Part shown: positions 19,214 through 26,638 of the stretch, piece by piece | Layout of the letters: every line of letters begins with the position of its first letter | Position numbering within the stretch: position 1 is the first letter of the stretch | Source of the DNA: Natronocella acetinitrilica | GTDB lineage: Bacteria > Pseudomonadota > Gammaproteobacteria > Nitrococcales > Aquisalimonadaceae | Assembly: GCF_024170285.1 (NCBI RefSeq) | Contig: NZ_JALJXV010000004.1 | Span: forward strand, 1 to 64,000 | DNA length: 64,000 bases | Reading direction: 5' to 3' | Notes under the pieces: generated by a model | Told to the model about the DNA's origin: nothing | Databases searched by the model: none | What the model saw: the letters and a program-made list of their open reading frames with translations, nothing else | Position numbers and translations under genes: made by a program

Positions 19214-19255
19214 ATTATCGGGGCGGGGGTTCATGCAGGATTTGACGTGGATCAA
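19214..19255 (-). promoter_or_regulatory. Class II FNR/ANR-dependent promoter of ccoNOQP
   Basis: Read on the minus strand, TTGATCCACGTCAA (19255-19242) is a near-consensus FNR/ANR box. Exactly 22 bases beyond its end is GATAAT (19219-19214), a good -10 element. This spacing centres the box at -41.5, the class II activation position, with transcription starting near 19207 and a 46-base leader before ccoN. Micro-oxic activation of ccoN by an FNR homologue is well established in relatives. The box also lies about 30 bp from the divergent acetyltransferase start, which could repress that gene. Confidence 0.88.
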
Positions 19256-19278
19256 CTGGCCAAACTGCAGGAGGTTTC

Positions 19279-19749
19279 ATGTCGCGACTCAGAGTGGAAG
19301 CCGCTCATCTTGAAGACCCGGCGAATGCAGCCGGTGTGGTGAGCTGCCTGGATGCCTATGCCGCCAGCGACATGGGCCTGGGGCGGCCTTTGACTGCAGC
19401 CGTGAAGGCTGAGCTGATCCCCGGATTGCGCCGGACACCCGGTGCCGTGGTTTTTCTTGCGTGGTCTGGCGAGTTGGCGGTAGGCGTCGCCGTCTGCCTG
19501 ATGGGCTACTCCACCTTCAACGCACGACCGCGGCTCAATGTCCATGATCTGGCGGTCATCCCGGCGCGGCAGGGGCAGGGGGTGGGCCGGGGGCTACTGG
19601 AAGCGGTGATCCGGCACGCTGAGGAACAGGGTTGTGTCGCCGTCACGCTTGAGGTGCGCACGGATAACGACCGGGCCATGGGCCTTTATCGTTCCATGGG
19701 CTTTGGCGATGGAGGTGAGCCCATGCTCTTCTGGAAAAAGGAGCTTTAG
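19279..19749 (+). CDS. GNAT family N-acetyltransferase
   Basis: A 156-aa acetyltransferase of the GNAT fold. The acetyl-CoA loop QGQGVGRGLLEAVI (R/Q-x-x-G-x-G/A) is clear, preceded by LNVHDLAVIP and followed by AVTLEVRTDNDRAMGLYRSMGF. Substrate is unknown. The start follows AGGAGG. It is divergent from ccoN and shares the intergenic promoter region, and it converges on the PLP-enzyme gene. Confidence 0.9.
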   Translation: MSRLRVEAAHLEDPANAAGVVSCLDAYAASDMGLGRPLTAAVKAELIPGLRRTPGAVVFLAWSGELAVGVAVCLMGYSTFNARPRLNVHDLAVIPARQGQGVGRGLLEAVIRHAEEQGCVAVTLEVRTDNDRAMGLYRSMGFGDGGEPMLFWKKEL

Positions 19750-19766
19750 GGAGGCGCTTCAAAGAT

Positions 19767-19798
19767 AAAAAAACCGTTGGCGGCAGGGCCGCCAACGG
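19767..19798 (-). terminator. Rho-independent terminator of the PLP-enzyme gene
   Basis: CCGTTGGCGGC (19774-19784) and GCCGCCAACGG (19788-19798) form an 11-bp perfect stem with a 3-base loop. On the minus strand it is followed by seven T residues (A-tract at 19767-19773). It starts 21 bp after the stop of the leftward gene at 19820. The other strand has no T-tract, so it serves mainly the leftward transcript. Confidence 0.92.
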
Positions 19799-19819
19799 TG
19801 CTTGGGTCATGAGACAGGC

Positions 19820-21256
19820 TCAGCTCAGCTCGTTTGCCAACTGCCAGGCTGCATCCACGAACTGATCCACTTCCCGCTGGCTGTGCCAGAGGTGGGTGGA
19901 GACACGCAGCGGGAACTGATTCGGGATGCCGGGCACCGGGACACTGGTGTTCCGGACAATGAACCCGTAGTCGTTCGCCAGACGGCTCACGAAGTTGCCA
20001 GATTCCGACGAGTTGAAGTTCTTCGGGTTGACCTCTCCGTTACTGCTGATGAACGGGTTGAAGGCGGTGAGAGCCGAGAGCAGTTCCGGGTGGTCCGGGG
20101 CAACCAAGGCCTGACGACCCCAGCGGTCGGCGATGCTCTGCTTGAGGTGCCGGGACAGACCAAGGATGTAGTCCTCGATCTCCTGACGACCGATTTCGTC
20201 CCACATGTCGCAGGCATCCGCAAGTGCTTCCAGGGAGGGCCTGTTGCGGCTGCCGATGTTACACAATACGGCCGCCACGTCGAAGTTGGGCGTTGCGTTC
20301 AGCTCCACGCCTCGCACCCAGGAGGGACCGAATCCGGCGGAAGACACCGGGAAGAATGCGGGCAGGGGCAGCGGGTTGTTCGGCCCCACCCTGTTGCGCA
20401 CGACCAGGATACCCGTGGCGCCCGGGCCGCACTGCCACTTGTGGCCGGCGCCGGACATGAAGTCCACACCCAGTGCGCCATAGTCGTAGTTCATCATGCC
20501 AGGCAGGTGGGCGCCGTCGCAGATGCTGATCAGGCCGTGCTGGATGGCCAGGTCCACCAGGCGGCGGATTGGCAGCATGGTGCCGGTCAGGAAGGTGGGG
20601 CTTGACCACACCAGGGCCCGCACGTTGCCGCCCTCGTTGATTTTGTCCTGGAAGAGCTGCACGATCTCCTCAGGTTGTACGTCAGGCCCGACCGGCAGTG
20701 ATACGCGACGTATCTCGACGCCGTATTTGGCCGCGACCACGGCCATAGGCGAGTTACCGCCGGGATGCTCGTGGTTCGTGGTGACGATGACATCACCTTC
20801 CTTCCATGGAATACCCAGCACGGCGCTGCACATGCCGTCGGTGGTGTTATACGACAGGGCGCATTCGTCAGCGCCTACACCAAACCCTGGAGCAATGCGC
20901 TGCCGGATGTCGGCATAGTTCCCGTAGCCGTTCAGGGAGTTCCTGGCCTTCTCAATGTTGGCCTCGTTGTATGCCTGGACCACTTTGCGCGGCATGGAAC
21001 CCGCGGTACCGATGTTCATGAACACCCGGGATCGATCCAGAATGAAGTCGCTGCGCCATGGACTCACGGCCGGGCCGCCGCCGCCGCCACGTTGGGCAGC
21101 ATTGAGCAGACCCGGGTTGGCCAGCAGCGATCCATGGAATCCGGTGGCCGCCAGGGCGGTACCGGCACCGATCATCTGCAGGAATTTGCGACGAGCGGAA
21201 TCATCGATCTGACCCTTGCTGGAAGAGCCAGAATTATTCTCGTGTTGGACTGTCAT
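19820..21256 (-). CDS. Tat-exported class V aminotransferase-fold PLP enzyme
   Basis: A 478-aa protein with a twin-arginine signal: RRKFLQ at residues 22-27, then a hydrophobic stretch to about residue 46. The catalytic part has the class V (isopenicillin N epimerase/cysteine desulfurase-like) layout: the nucleating TTNHEHPGGNSPM, a conserved Asp in ICDGAHLPGMM, and Schiff-base lysine K273 in SGAGHKWQCGPGATG. Expected chemistry is transamination, epimerisation or lyase action on an amino acid, located outside the cytoplasm; the substrate is unknown. The start is ATG 21256, preceded by GGGGA. The secreted RidA gene lies 83 bp upstream and is probably co-transcribed. A strong terminator follows. 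Confidence 0.88.
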   Translation of the reverse strand: MTVQHENNSGSSSKGQIDDSARRKFLQMIGAGTALAATGFHGSLLANPGLLNAAQRGGGGGPAVSPWRSDFILDRSRVFMNIGTAGSMPRKVVQAYNEANIEKARNSLNGYGNYADIRQRIAPGFGVGADECALSYNTTDGMCSAVLGIPWKEGDVIVTTNHEHPGGNSPMAVVAAKYGVEIRRVSLPVGPDVQPEEIVQLFQDKINEGGNVRALVWSSPTFLTGTMLPIRRLVDLAIQHGLISICDGAHLPGMMNYDYGALGVDFMSGAGHKWQCGPGATGILVVRNRVGPNNPLPLPAFFPVSSAGFGPSWVRGVELNATPNFDVAAVLCNIGSRNRPSLEALADACDMWDEIGRQEIEDYILGLSRHLKQSIADRWGRQALVAPDHPELLSALTAFNPFISSNGEVNPKNFNSSESGNFVSRLANDYGFIVRNTSVPVPGIPNQFPLRVSTHLWHSQREVDQFVDAAWQLANELS

Positions 21257-21339
21257 TAGTCGTGTCCCCAAACAAGTTGACGGGATTATCTTTTTAAACC
21301 CACCCTTGCCTTTCTTGTTTTGTATGTTTCACGCTGGTT

Positions 21340-21798
21340 TTAGTCGGAGATGTAGGCAACCACCGCGATTTCGATCAGCACATCCCGGGGCAGTCGGGCG
21401 ACTTCCACCGTGGCGCGAGCCGGTGGGTCTGTGTGGAAGTATTCGCCATAAATGGCGTTCATTGCGCCGAAGTGGTTGAGGTCCTGAAGGAACACGTTGG
21501 ACATCACGACGTCTTCGTAGCCGAGACCCCGGGACTCCAGCTTGGCACCAATGTAATCGAGGACGAGACGGGTCTGCTCTTCGATCGTATCTCCCTGAGT
21601 TGCATTGCCTTCCTTGTTGAGCGGTATGACGCCGGAAAGGAACAGCATGTTGCCGGCTTGTACCATCTGGGAGTAGGGACCCACAGCAGGGTAGAGAGCG
21701 TCGGTGGAGTGGATTTCCTTGGCTTGGGCCTGAGCGAAAATGGCAGTGGCGAGAACCGCTGCTGATACGACGGATAGGGCGAAAGGCGCAATTTTCAT
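21340..21798 (-). CDS. Periplasmic RidA/YjgF/YER057c family protein
   Basis: A 152-aa protein with a clear Sec signal peptide (MKIAPFALSVVSAAVLATAI, cleavage after AQAQA) fused to a RidA domain. Family hallmarks are GPYSQMVQAGNMLFLSGVIP, then IEEQTRLVLDYIGAKLE, and PPARATVEVARLPRDVLIEI, which includes the catalytic Arg that binds the carboxylate in active RidA. RidA proteins hydrolyse reactive enamine/imine intermediates released by PLP enzymes. ATG 21798 follows AAGGAG; the frame remains open to 21927 but without a start signal. It is directly upstream of the Tat-exported PLP enzyme, suggesting a functional pair in the periplasm. Confidence 0.9.
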   Translation of the reverse strand: MKIAPFALSVVSAAVLATAIFAQAQAKEIHSTDALYPAVGPYSQMVQAGNMLFLSGVIPLNKEGNATQGDTIEEQTRLVLDYIGAKLESRGLGYEDVVMSNVFLQDLNHFGAMNAIYGEYFHTDPPARATVEVARLPRDVLIEIAVVAYISD

Positions 21799-21925
21799 TA
21801 TTGTCTCCTTAGGGTCTGCATTGTTGTCTTTATTTCCGTTTGATCCGTGCCCATTTTTTTCGGGCACAAACACTCCTCTGCGCAGAGTGTCAATTCTTGC
21901 AGGAGGGCGCTCCTTTTTGGGGCGC
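21799..21925 (-). other. Structured 5-prime leader of the ridA-PLP enzyme mRNA
   Basis: From the predicted start site near 21925, a leader of about 127 bases precedes the RidA start codon. On the minus strand it contains a CTCTGCGCAGAG self-complementary core flanked by ACACTC and GAGTGT, and a second hairpin GTGCCC/GGGCAC (around 21848-21868) with an A-rich loop. I do not recognise a named riboswitch. No obvious intrinsic terminator or anti-terminator pair is seen. Confidence 0.4.
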
Positions 21926-21931
21926 ACCTAA

Positions 21932-21960
21932 CTTATAGGTCAGCCGATGATCGGCGTCAA
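21932..21960 (-). promoter_or_regulatory. Sigma-70 promoter for ridA and the PLP enzyme
   Basis: On the minus strand, TTGACG (21960-21955) and TATAAG (21937-21932) are separated by exactly 17 bp. These match 5 of 6 bases of each consensus, a strong promoter. The spacer contains a 13-bp palindrome, GCCGAT-G-ATCGGC (21943-21955), a likely operator. Confidence 0.75.
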
Positions 21961-21987
21961 CTTTTTGACGTTGACAATGCGTTGTCA
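21955..21987. promoter_or_regulatory. Tandem dyads overlapping and upstream of the ridA -35 region
   Basis: CGTCAA-CTTT-TTGACG (21955-21970) overlaps the -35 element and is followed at once by TGACAA-TGCG-TTGTCA (21972-21987). These are two dyads built from related half-sites. They look like operators for a dimeric regulator; the protein is unidentified. Confidence 0.5.
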
Positions 21988-21998
21988 TCAGCAGGGCG

Positions 21999-22047
21999 CT
22001 ACCAGCATCTGCGCGTAGCGTCGACTACTGTGCATTGATGCTGGTAG
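21999..22047. repeat. Inverted repeat with 11-bp arms
   Basis: CTACCAGCATC (21999-22009) and GATGCTGGTAG (22037-22047) are exact complements separated by 27 bases. It lies in the noncoding stretch between the stand-alone Lrp/AsnC gene and the ridA promoter. It could be a weak terminator for transcription from the right or a distant operator; no T-tract is present. Confidence 0.55.
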
Positions 22048-22097
22048 GGGCGCGCGCGGCGAAAGCTGTTTACGGCATGGGGCTAAAGGCTGGCAGG

Positions 22098-22111
22098 ACC
22101 ATTGGAATGGT
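22098..22111 (-). other. 14-base palindrome after the Lrp/AsnC-domain gene
   Basis: ACCATT-GG-AATGGT (22098-22111) lies about 26 bp beyond the stop of the leftward gene. It could form a short hairpin but has no T-tract, so a terminator role is doubtful. The rest of the 339-bp space 21799-22137 is accounted for by the leader, promoter and repeats listed nearby; I see no gene in it. Confidence 0.35.
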
Positions 22112-22137
22112 TTGCGGTGTCGCTCATTCGGCCGTTC

Positions 22138-22413
22138 CTACAGCCCCACCGAAAACATGTTCTCCAGGTCATGGCGGGAGTGGGCCTGGAAAGCGATAAG
22201 TGTTTCCGTGTGTTCGATGCCTTCCAGGTGGGCCATCTGGCGGGTGACCAGATCTGCCAGTGACTCGGTGTCGCGAACACGGATCAGCGCGACCAGATCA
22301 TAGCTTCCGCCCACTGAATAACACTCCGAAACGCCTTCGATGTCGGCGAGTTCCTGGGCAAGCTCGTTGATGCGCTTGCGATCGACAGTCATCAGAATGA
22401 TGGCGGTAACCAT
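22138..22413 (-). CDS. Stand-alone Lrp/AsnC ligand-binding (RAM) domain protein
   Basis: A 91-aa protein made only of the C-terminal effector domain of Lrp/AsnC regulators: MVTAIILMTVDRKRINELAQ, then IEGVSECYSVGGSYDLVALIRV, then a C-terminal HTETLIAFQAHSRHDLE. No helix-turn-helix is present. Such stand-alone RAM domains form dimers or octamers and bind amino acids, but their outputs are poorly known. ATG 22413 is preceded by GAGGAGCC. It is the next gene upstream of the ridA/PLP enzyme unit, in the same direction but with its own long spacer. Confidence 0.9.
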   Translation of the reverse strand: MVTAIILMTVDRKRINELAQELADIEGVSECYSVGGSYDLVALIRVRDTESLADLVTRQMAHLEGIEHTETLIAFQAHSRHDLENMFSVGL

Positions 22414-22581
22414 GATGGGGCTCCTCAAGCGGCTGCGCATTGACTTCCCTGATCATACGGCCAGTGCCAGGGCCAACGCCATGTCCGCCCGGCATCATGG
22501 TTGTGACCCCGGTCACGCAGTTCAGATACGAATTACGTCAATCTTCTCGCCGCTACTCACCTTCCCTAACTCGAGGGCGTA

Positions 22582-23328
22582 ATGCAAAACTCCCTGTCCG
22601 ATTACAATCTCTGGCTGGTCGGCCTGTCGTTTCTGGTGAGCCTGTTTGGCGCCGGCACCGGCCTCCTGACCTCGCGACGGATCACGAAGGCCGACGGCAG
22701 CGTTCACCCCGGCTGGTTGGTTCTCTCCGCGGTGGTGCTCGGTGGCGGTGCGGTCTGGGCCATGCATTTCGTGGGGATGCTCGCTTATCGTCCCGACATT
22801 CCCATTACCTACGATTTGAACCTGACCCTGATGTCGCTGGTAGTGCCTGTCGCGTTGTTCGGGCTGGGCCTCTGGGTCACTAGCCGGAATCCGGAGTCCG
22901 TCCTTGCGCTGCTCACGGCCGGGAGCATCCTCGGGTTGGGTGTGGCGGCGATGCACTATATGGGCATGGCGGCGATCCGCTCCGAGGCGGTGATCGGCCA
23001 CGACCACACGCTGATGGCGGTTTCCGTGGTGATTGCGCTGGTGGCGGCGTGCGTCGCGCTGTTCATCTTGCAGCGGGCGCGGGGCATGCTGCGCGCCGCC
23101 AGCGCCCCGGTGCTGGCAGTTGCGGTATGCGGGATGCACTACACGGGTATGGCGGCCATGCGGCTTGAGCCCGGTGTAGGCCAGCCGGATTATTTCACGG
23201 GCGCCGTGACCGGGCCGCAGATGCTGCTCCTCGTGGTGCTGGCTGTGACACTGATCTACGTGGTGAGTCTGTCCCTGGTCTGGGGGCAGGAAATGCGCGA
23301 TCTCCGCCGCGAAGCCACCGCCGGCTGA
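22582..23328 (+). CDS. MHYT domain integral membrane protein, without output domain
   Basis: A 248-aa protein with seven hydrophobic segments. Three MHYT-type motifs are visible: MHFVGMLAY, MHYMGMAA and MHYTGMAAM, the last two with the conserved Met/His pattern proposed to bind copper and sense oxygen, CO or NO. The C-terminus stops shortly after the last helix (WGQEMRDLRREATAG), so no GGDEF, EAL or kinase domain is attached. The preceding 14-bp palindrome GTGACC-CC-GGTCAC (22503-22516) may be regulatory. It converges on rluE, 12 bp apart. Confidence 0.9.
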   Translation: MQNSLSDYNLWLVGLSFLVSLFGAGTGLLTSRRITKADGSVHPGWLVLSAVVLGGGAVWAMHFVGMLAYRPDIPITYDLNLTLMSLVVPVALFGLGLWVTSRNPESVLALLTAGSILGLGVAAMHYMGMAAIRSEAVIGHDHTLMAVSVVIALVAACVALFILQRARGMLRAASAPVLAVAVCGMHYTGMAAMRLEPGVGQPDYFTGAVTGPQMLLLVVLAVTLIYVVSLSLVWGQEMRDLRREATAG

Positions 23329-23340
23329 CGGCGCGCTTGC

Positions 23341-23898
23341 CTAGAGCCTGATCTCCCGGCACTCGCCGGGCGCCAGCCCGTCCAGCGTCCAGGACCCCAC
23401 CCGGTAGCGAATCAGCCGCAGGGTGGGGTGGCCCACCGCCGCGGTCATGCGCCGTACCTGCCGGTTGCGACCCTCGGTGATGGTCAGTTCCAGCCAGCAG
23501 GTCGGGATGCTGGCCCGATAGCGAATCGGCGGGTTCCTCGGCCACAGGCCCGGTGGCTCGTCCATCAGCCGGGCCTTCGCCGGCCGGGTCAGGCCATCCT
23601 TCAGTTCCACGCCCTGGCGCAGGCGCTCCAGCGCCGGGTCCGTCGGTTCTCCCTCCACCTGCACCCAGTAGGACTTGCTCACCTTGTGCCGCGGGTCGGC
23701 CAGGCGATGGATCAGAGCGCCGTCGTTGGTCAGCACCAGCAGCCCTTCGCTGTCCCGATCGAGCCGGCCGGCGGGGTAGCATTCCCGCTTCTGCACGAAG
23801 TCCGCCAGGGTGGTGCGGCCACGGTCGTCCGTGAACTGCGAGAGCACGTTGTAGGGCTTGTTCAGCAGTATGACGAGGCGGTGATCCGGGGCGTTCAA
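23341..23898 (-). CDS. rluE: 23S rRNA pseudouridine synthase RluE (RsuA/RluE family)
   Basis: A 185-aa pseudouridine synthase. The catalytic motif [17 protein letters not shown] contains the nucleophilic Asp, and RKV-type contacts follow in KSYWVQVEG and [22 protein letters not shown]. It lacks an N-terminal S4 domain, is short, and starts [14 protein letters not shown], the pattern of RluE, which modifies U2457 of 23S rRNA in E. coli. It is a housekeeping gene unrelated to its neighbours. Confidence 0.88.
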   Translation of the reverse strand: MNAPDHRLVILLNKPYNVLSQFTDDRGRTTLADFVQKRECYPAGRLDRDSEGLLVLTNDGALIHRLADPRHKVSKSYWVQVEGEPTDPALERLRQGVELKDGLTRPAKARLMDEPPGLWPRNPPIRYRASIPTCWLELTITEGRNRQVRRMTAAVGHPTLRLIRYRVGSWTLDGLAPGECREIRL

Positions 23899-24027
23899 TG
23901 TACCTCCACAATTGAAGCATTGTGCCTTTCGCCGATGCGGGCTACGTTTGAAGTCGAGGGTGCGGCAAGGAGCCCCTCACGACAAGGATCCCGGTCTCGC
24001 CGGGCAGCCAGTTTGGGAGGACGAAGA

Positions 24028-25608
24028 ATGATCAGGCTCGTGTGTGTGATAGCGGTGGCCTCGACGGTGGGTGTGGTGTCGAGCCTCAGCGCCGAGACCG
24101 TCCGATGGACCCGCTCCGGCGATAGCCTCACCCTCGATCCACATTCCCAGAACGAGCAACCCACCCACGCAGTTTCCCACCAGATACATGACGCGCTGCT
24201 CTACCAGGACATGGATCTGGAGATCCAGCCGGGCCTGGCCACTGACTGGCAGGTGTCCGAAGACGATCCCAGTGTCTGGGTTTTCCACGTCCGCGAGGGT
24301 GTCCGCTTTCACCAGGGGCAGGCGCTGACCGCCGACGACGTGGAGTTCTCCATCAACCGGGCCCGCCACGAGAACTCCGACATGCGGGGCCTGCTGGCTT
24401 CCATCGTCGATGTCCGGGCCACCGGCGATTACACGGTGGAAATCGAGACCGACGGCCCCAACCCGCTGCTTCCCAACAACTTTACCAACCTGTTCATCAT
24501 GAGCCGCGAATGGGCGGAAGAGCATGGCGTGGAGGTGCCCACCAATTATGCGGCCGGCGAGGAGAGCCACGCCGTGCGCAACGCCAATGGCACCGGCCCA
24601 TTCCGCCTGGAGAGCCGGGAGCCCGACGTGCGCACCGTGCTGGTACGCAATGACGACTACTGGGGCCGGGATCACTACCCCATGGAAGTCTCGCGCATCG
24701 TCTCCACCCCCATCGAATCGGCGGCGACGCGGGTTGCAGCACTGCTCTCCGGCGAGGTGGATCTGCTGCAGGAAGCCCCGGTGCAGGACATACAGCGCCT
24801 GTCCCAGGCTGATGGCATCAAGATCGAACAGGGCCCGGAGAATCGCACCATCTTCCTGGGCATGGATGTGGCCAGCCAGAATCTGCGTAGCGCCGATGTT
24901 GACGGCAATCCATTCGCCGATCACCGGGTCCGGGAAGCCATGAATATCGCCATCGACCGGGAGGCCATCCAGCGCTCGGTGATGCGGGGCAACTCGCAAC
25001 CCGCCGGCGTCATCGCGCCGCCGTTCGTCTACGGCTATTCCGAAGAGCTTGATCAGCTGCCCAGGGTTGATCAGGAGCGTGCCCGCGAGTTGCTGGCCGA
25101 GGCGGGCTACCCGGACGGTTTCCGTGTCTCGCTGCATTGCCCGAATGACCGCTACGTCAATGACGAGCAGATCTGTCAGGCGGTGGTCGGCATGTTGGGG
25201 CGGATCGGCATCAATATCGACCTGGTATCCCAGACCCGGTCGGTGCACTTTGCTGAACTTGCCCGGCAAGAGTACGACTTCTACATGCTGGGCTGGGGCG
25301 TGCCGCCCATGGATTCGGAGTACATCTTCAACTACCTCTACCACACCAAGCAGGACAACCTCGGTACCTGGAATTTCACCGGGTTCTCCAACGAGCGTGT
25401 GGACGAATTGACCCGCGCCATGGCCCGGGTGACTGACGAGGAGGAACGTGAAGCCGTGGTCAACGAAGCATGGGAAATCGTGCACGGCGAGATCATCTAC
25501 CTGCCGCTGCATCACCAGATGCTGACCTGGGCCATGCGGGAAGACATCGACTTCCAGGTGCAAAGCGAGAACACACCGCACTTCAAATACTTGCGGTTTA
25601 TCCGATAG
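24028..25608 (+). CDS. Family 5 ABC transporter substrate-binding protein (peptide/opine type)
   Basis: A 526-aa extracytoplasmic solute-binding protein. The signal peptide runs to about residue 22 (VVSSLSA). The mature protein starts ETVRWTRSGDSLTLDPHSQN, and contains IHDALLYQDMDLEIQPGLATDW and WVFHVREGVRFHQGQALTADDV, classic for the DppA/OppA group. ATG 24028 is chosen because GGGAGGA precedes it; the frame extends to 23428 through noncoding sequence and antisense to rluE. It is the first of five rightward genes forming a complete importer. Substrate cannot be assigned from sequence; di- or oligopeptides, opines or nickel are family options. Confidence 0.93.
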   Translation: MIRLVCVIAVASTVGVVSSLSAETVRWTRSGDSLTLDPHSQNEQPTHAVSHQIHDALLYQDMDLEIQPGLATDWQVSEDDPSVWVFHVREGVRFHQGQALTADDVEFSINRARHENSDMRGLLASIVDVRATGDYTVEIETDGPNPLLPNNFTNLFIMSREWAEEHGVEVPTNYAAGEESHAVRNANGTGPFRLESREPDVRTVLVRNDDYWGRDHYPMEVSRIVSTPIESAATRVAALLSGEVDLLQEAPVQDIQRLSQADGIKIEQGPENRTIFLGMDVASQNLRSADVDGNPFADHRVREAMNIAIDREAIQRSVMRGNSQPAGVIAPPFVYGYSEELDQLPRVDQERARELLAEAGYPDGFRVSLHCPNDRYVNDEQICQAVVGMLGRIGINIDLVSQTRSVHFAELARQEYDFYMLGWGVPPMDSEYIFNYLYHTKQDNLGTWNFTGFSNERVDELTRAMARVTDEEEREAVVNEAWEIVHGEIIYLPLHHQMLTWAMREDIDFQVQSENTPHFKYLRFIR

Positions 25609-25657
25609 GTTGGACGCCGCCATGGACGGCGGCCCGACAGACTGATCCGGACGGTCC

Positions 25658-26638
25658 ATGCTCGCATTCATCATTCAGCGAACGCTGCAGGCGGTGTTCG
25701 TCATGCTTGTGGTGGCGCTGATTGCCTTCTCCCTGTTCTATTACGTGGGCGACCCGGTGCTCAACATGCTGGGTCAGGAGGCCACCGAGACTGATCGGGC
25801 GCAGTTGCGTGAGCGCCTGGGCCTCAACGATCCGGCGATCATCCAGTTCATGCGATTCGTGGGTAATGCCGCGCAGTTCGAGTTCGGCATCTCCTACCGG
25901 TCGGCGCGGCCGGTTACCGACATGATCATGGAGCGACTGCCGGCGACGCTTGAGCTGGCCATCATTTCCGCCATTTTTGCCGTGGTGCTGGGCATTGCCC
26001 TTGGGGTCTACACGGCCCTGTACCGCCGCAGCTGGTTGTCCCGTGTTGTGATGACCGTCTCGCTGATCGGTGTCTCCCTGCCCACGTTCCTCATCGGCAT
26101 CCTGTTGATCTACCTGTTTGCCGTCGAACTGGGCTGGCTGCCGGCATTCGGCCGTGGTGAAGTGGTGCGCATCGGTGACTGGTGGACCACGGGGCTGCTG
26201 ACCCAGAGCGGTCTGCGCTCACTGATATTGCCGGCAATCACCCTGGGCCTGTTCCAGCTAACCCTGATCATGCGACTGGTCCGGGCGGAGATGCTGGAGG
26301 TGATGCGCACCGACTACATCAAGTTTGCCCGGGCCCGTGGGCTCACCCGGCGGGTGGTCAACCTGCAGCATGCCCTCAAGAACACGCTGATCCCGGTGAT
26401 CACCATCATCGGTCTGCAACTGGGCACCATCATTGCCTTCGCCATCATCACCGAGACGGTATTCCAGTGGCCGGGTGTGGGGGCTCTGTTCATCACTGCC
26501 GTGCGCTTCGTGGATATTCCCGTCATGTCCGCCTACCTGTTGCTGATCGCCCTGGTATTCGTGGTGATCAATCTGGTGGTGGACCTGCTGTACTACGCCG
26601 TGGATCCGCGGCTGCGCGTTCGGGGAGGTAGCCGATGA
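25658..26638 (+). CDS. Oligopeptide-type ABC transporter permease (DppB-like)
   Basis: A 326-aa membrane protein with six predicted helices. The N-terminal MLAFIIQRTLQAVFVMLVV is characteristic of the DppB/OppB group, and the EAA loop motif appears as YIKFARARGLTRRVVNLQHALKNTLIPVI. It pairs with the next gene to form the channel. It lies 49 bp after the binding-protein gene and overlaps the second permease by four bases (ATGA). Confidence 0.95.
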   Translation: MLAFIIQRTLQAVFVMLVVALIAFSLFYYVGDPVLNMLGQEATETDRAQLRERLGLNDPAIIQFMRFVGNAAQFEFGISYRSARPVTDMIMERLPATLELAIISAIFAVVLGIALGVYTALYRRSWLSRVVMTVSLIGVSLPTFLIGILLIYLFAVELGWLPAFGRGEVVRIGDWWTTGLLTQSGLRSLILPAITLGLFQLTLIMRLVRAEMLEVMRTDYIKFARARGLTRRVVNLQHALKNTLIPVITIIGLQLGTIIAFAIITETVFQWPGVGALFITAVRFVDIPVMSAYLLLIALVFVVINLVVDLLYYAVDPRLRVRGGSR

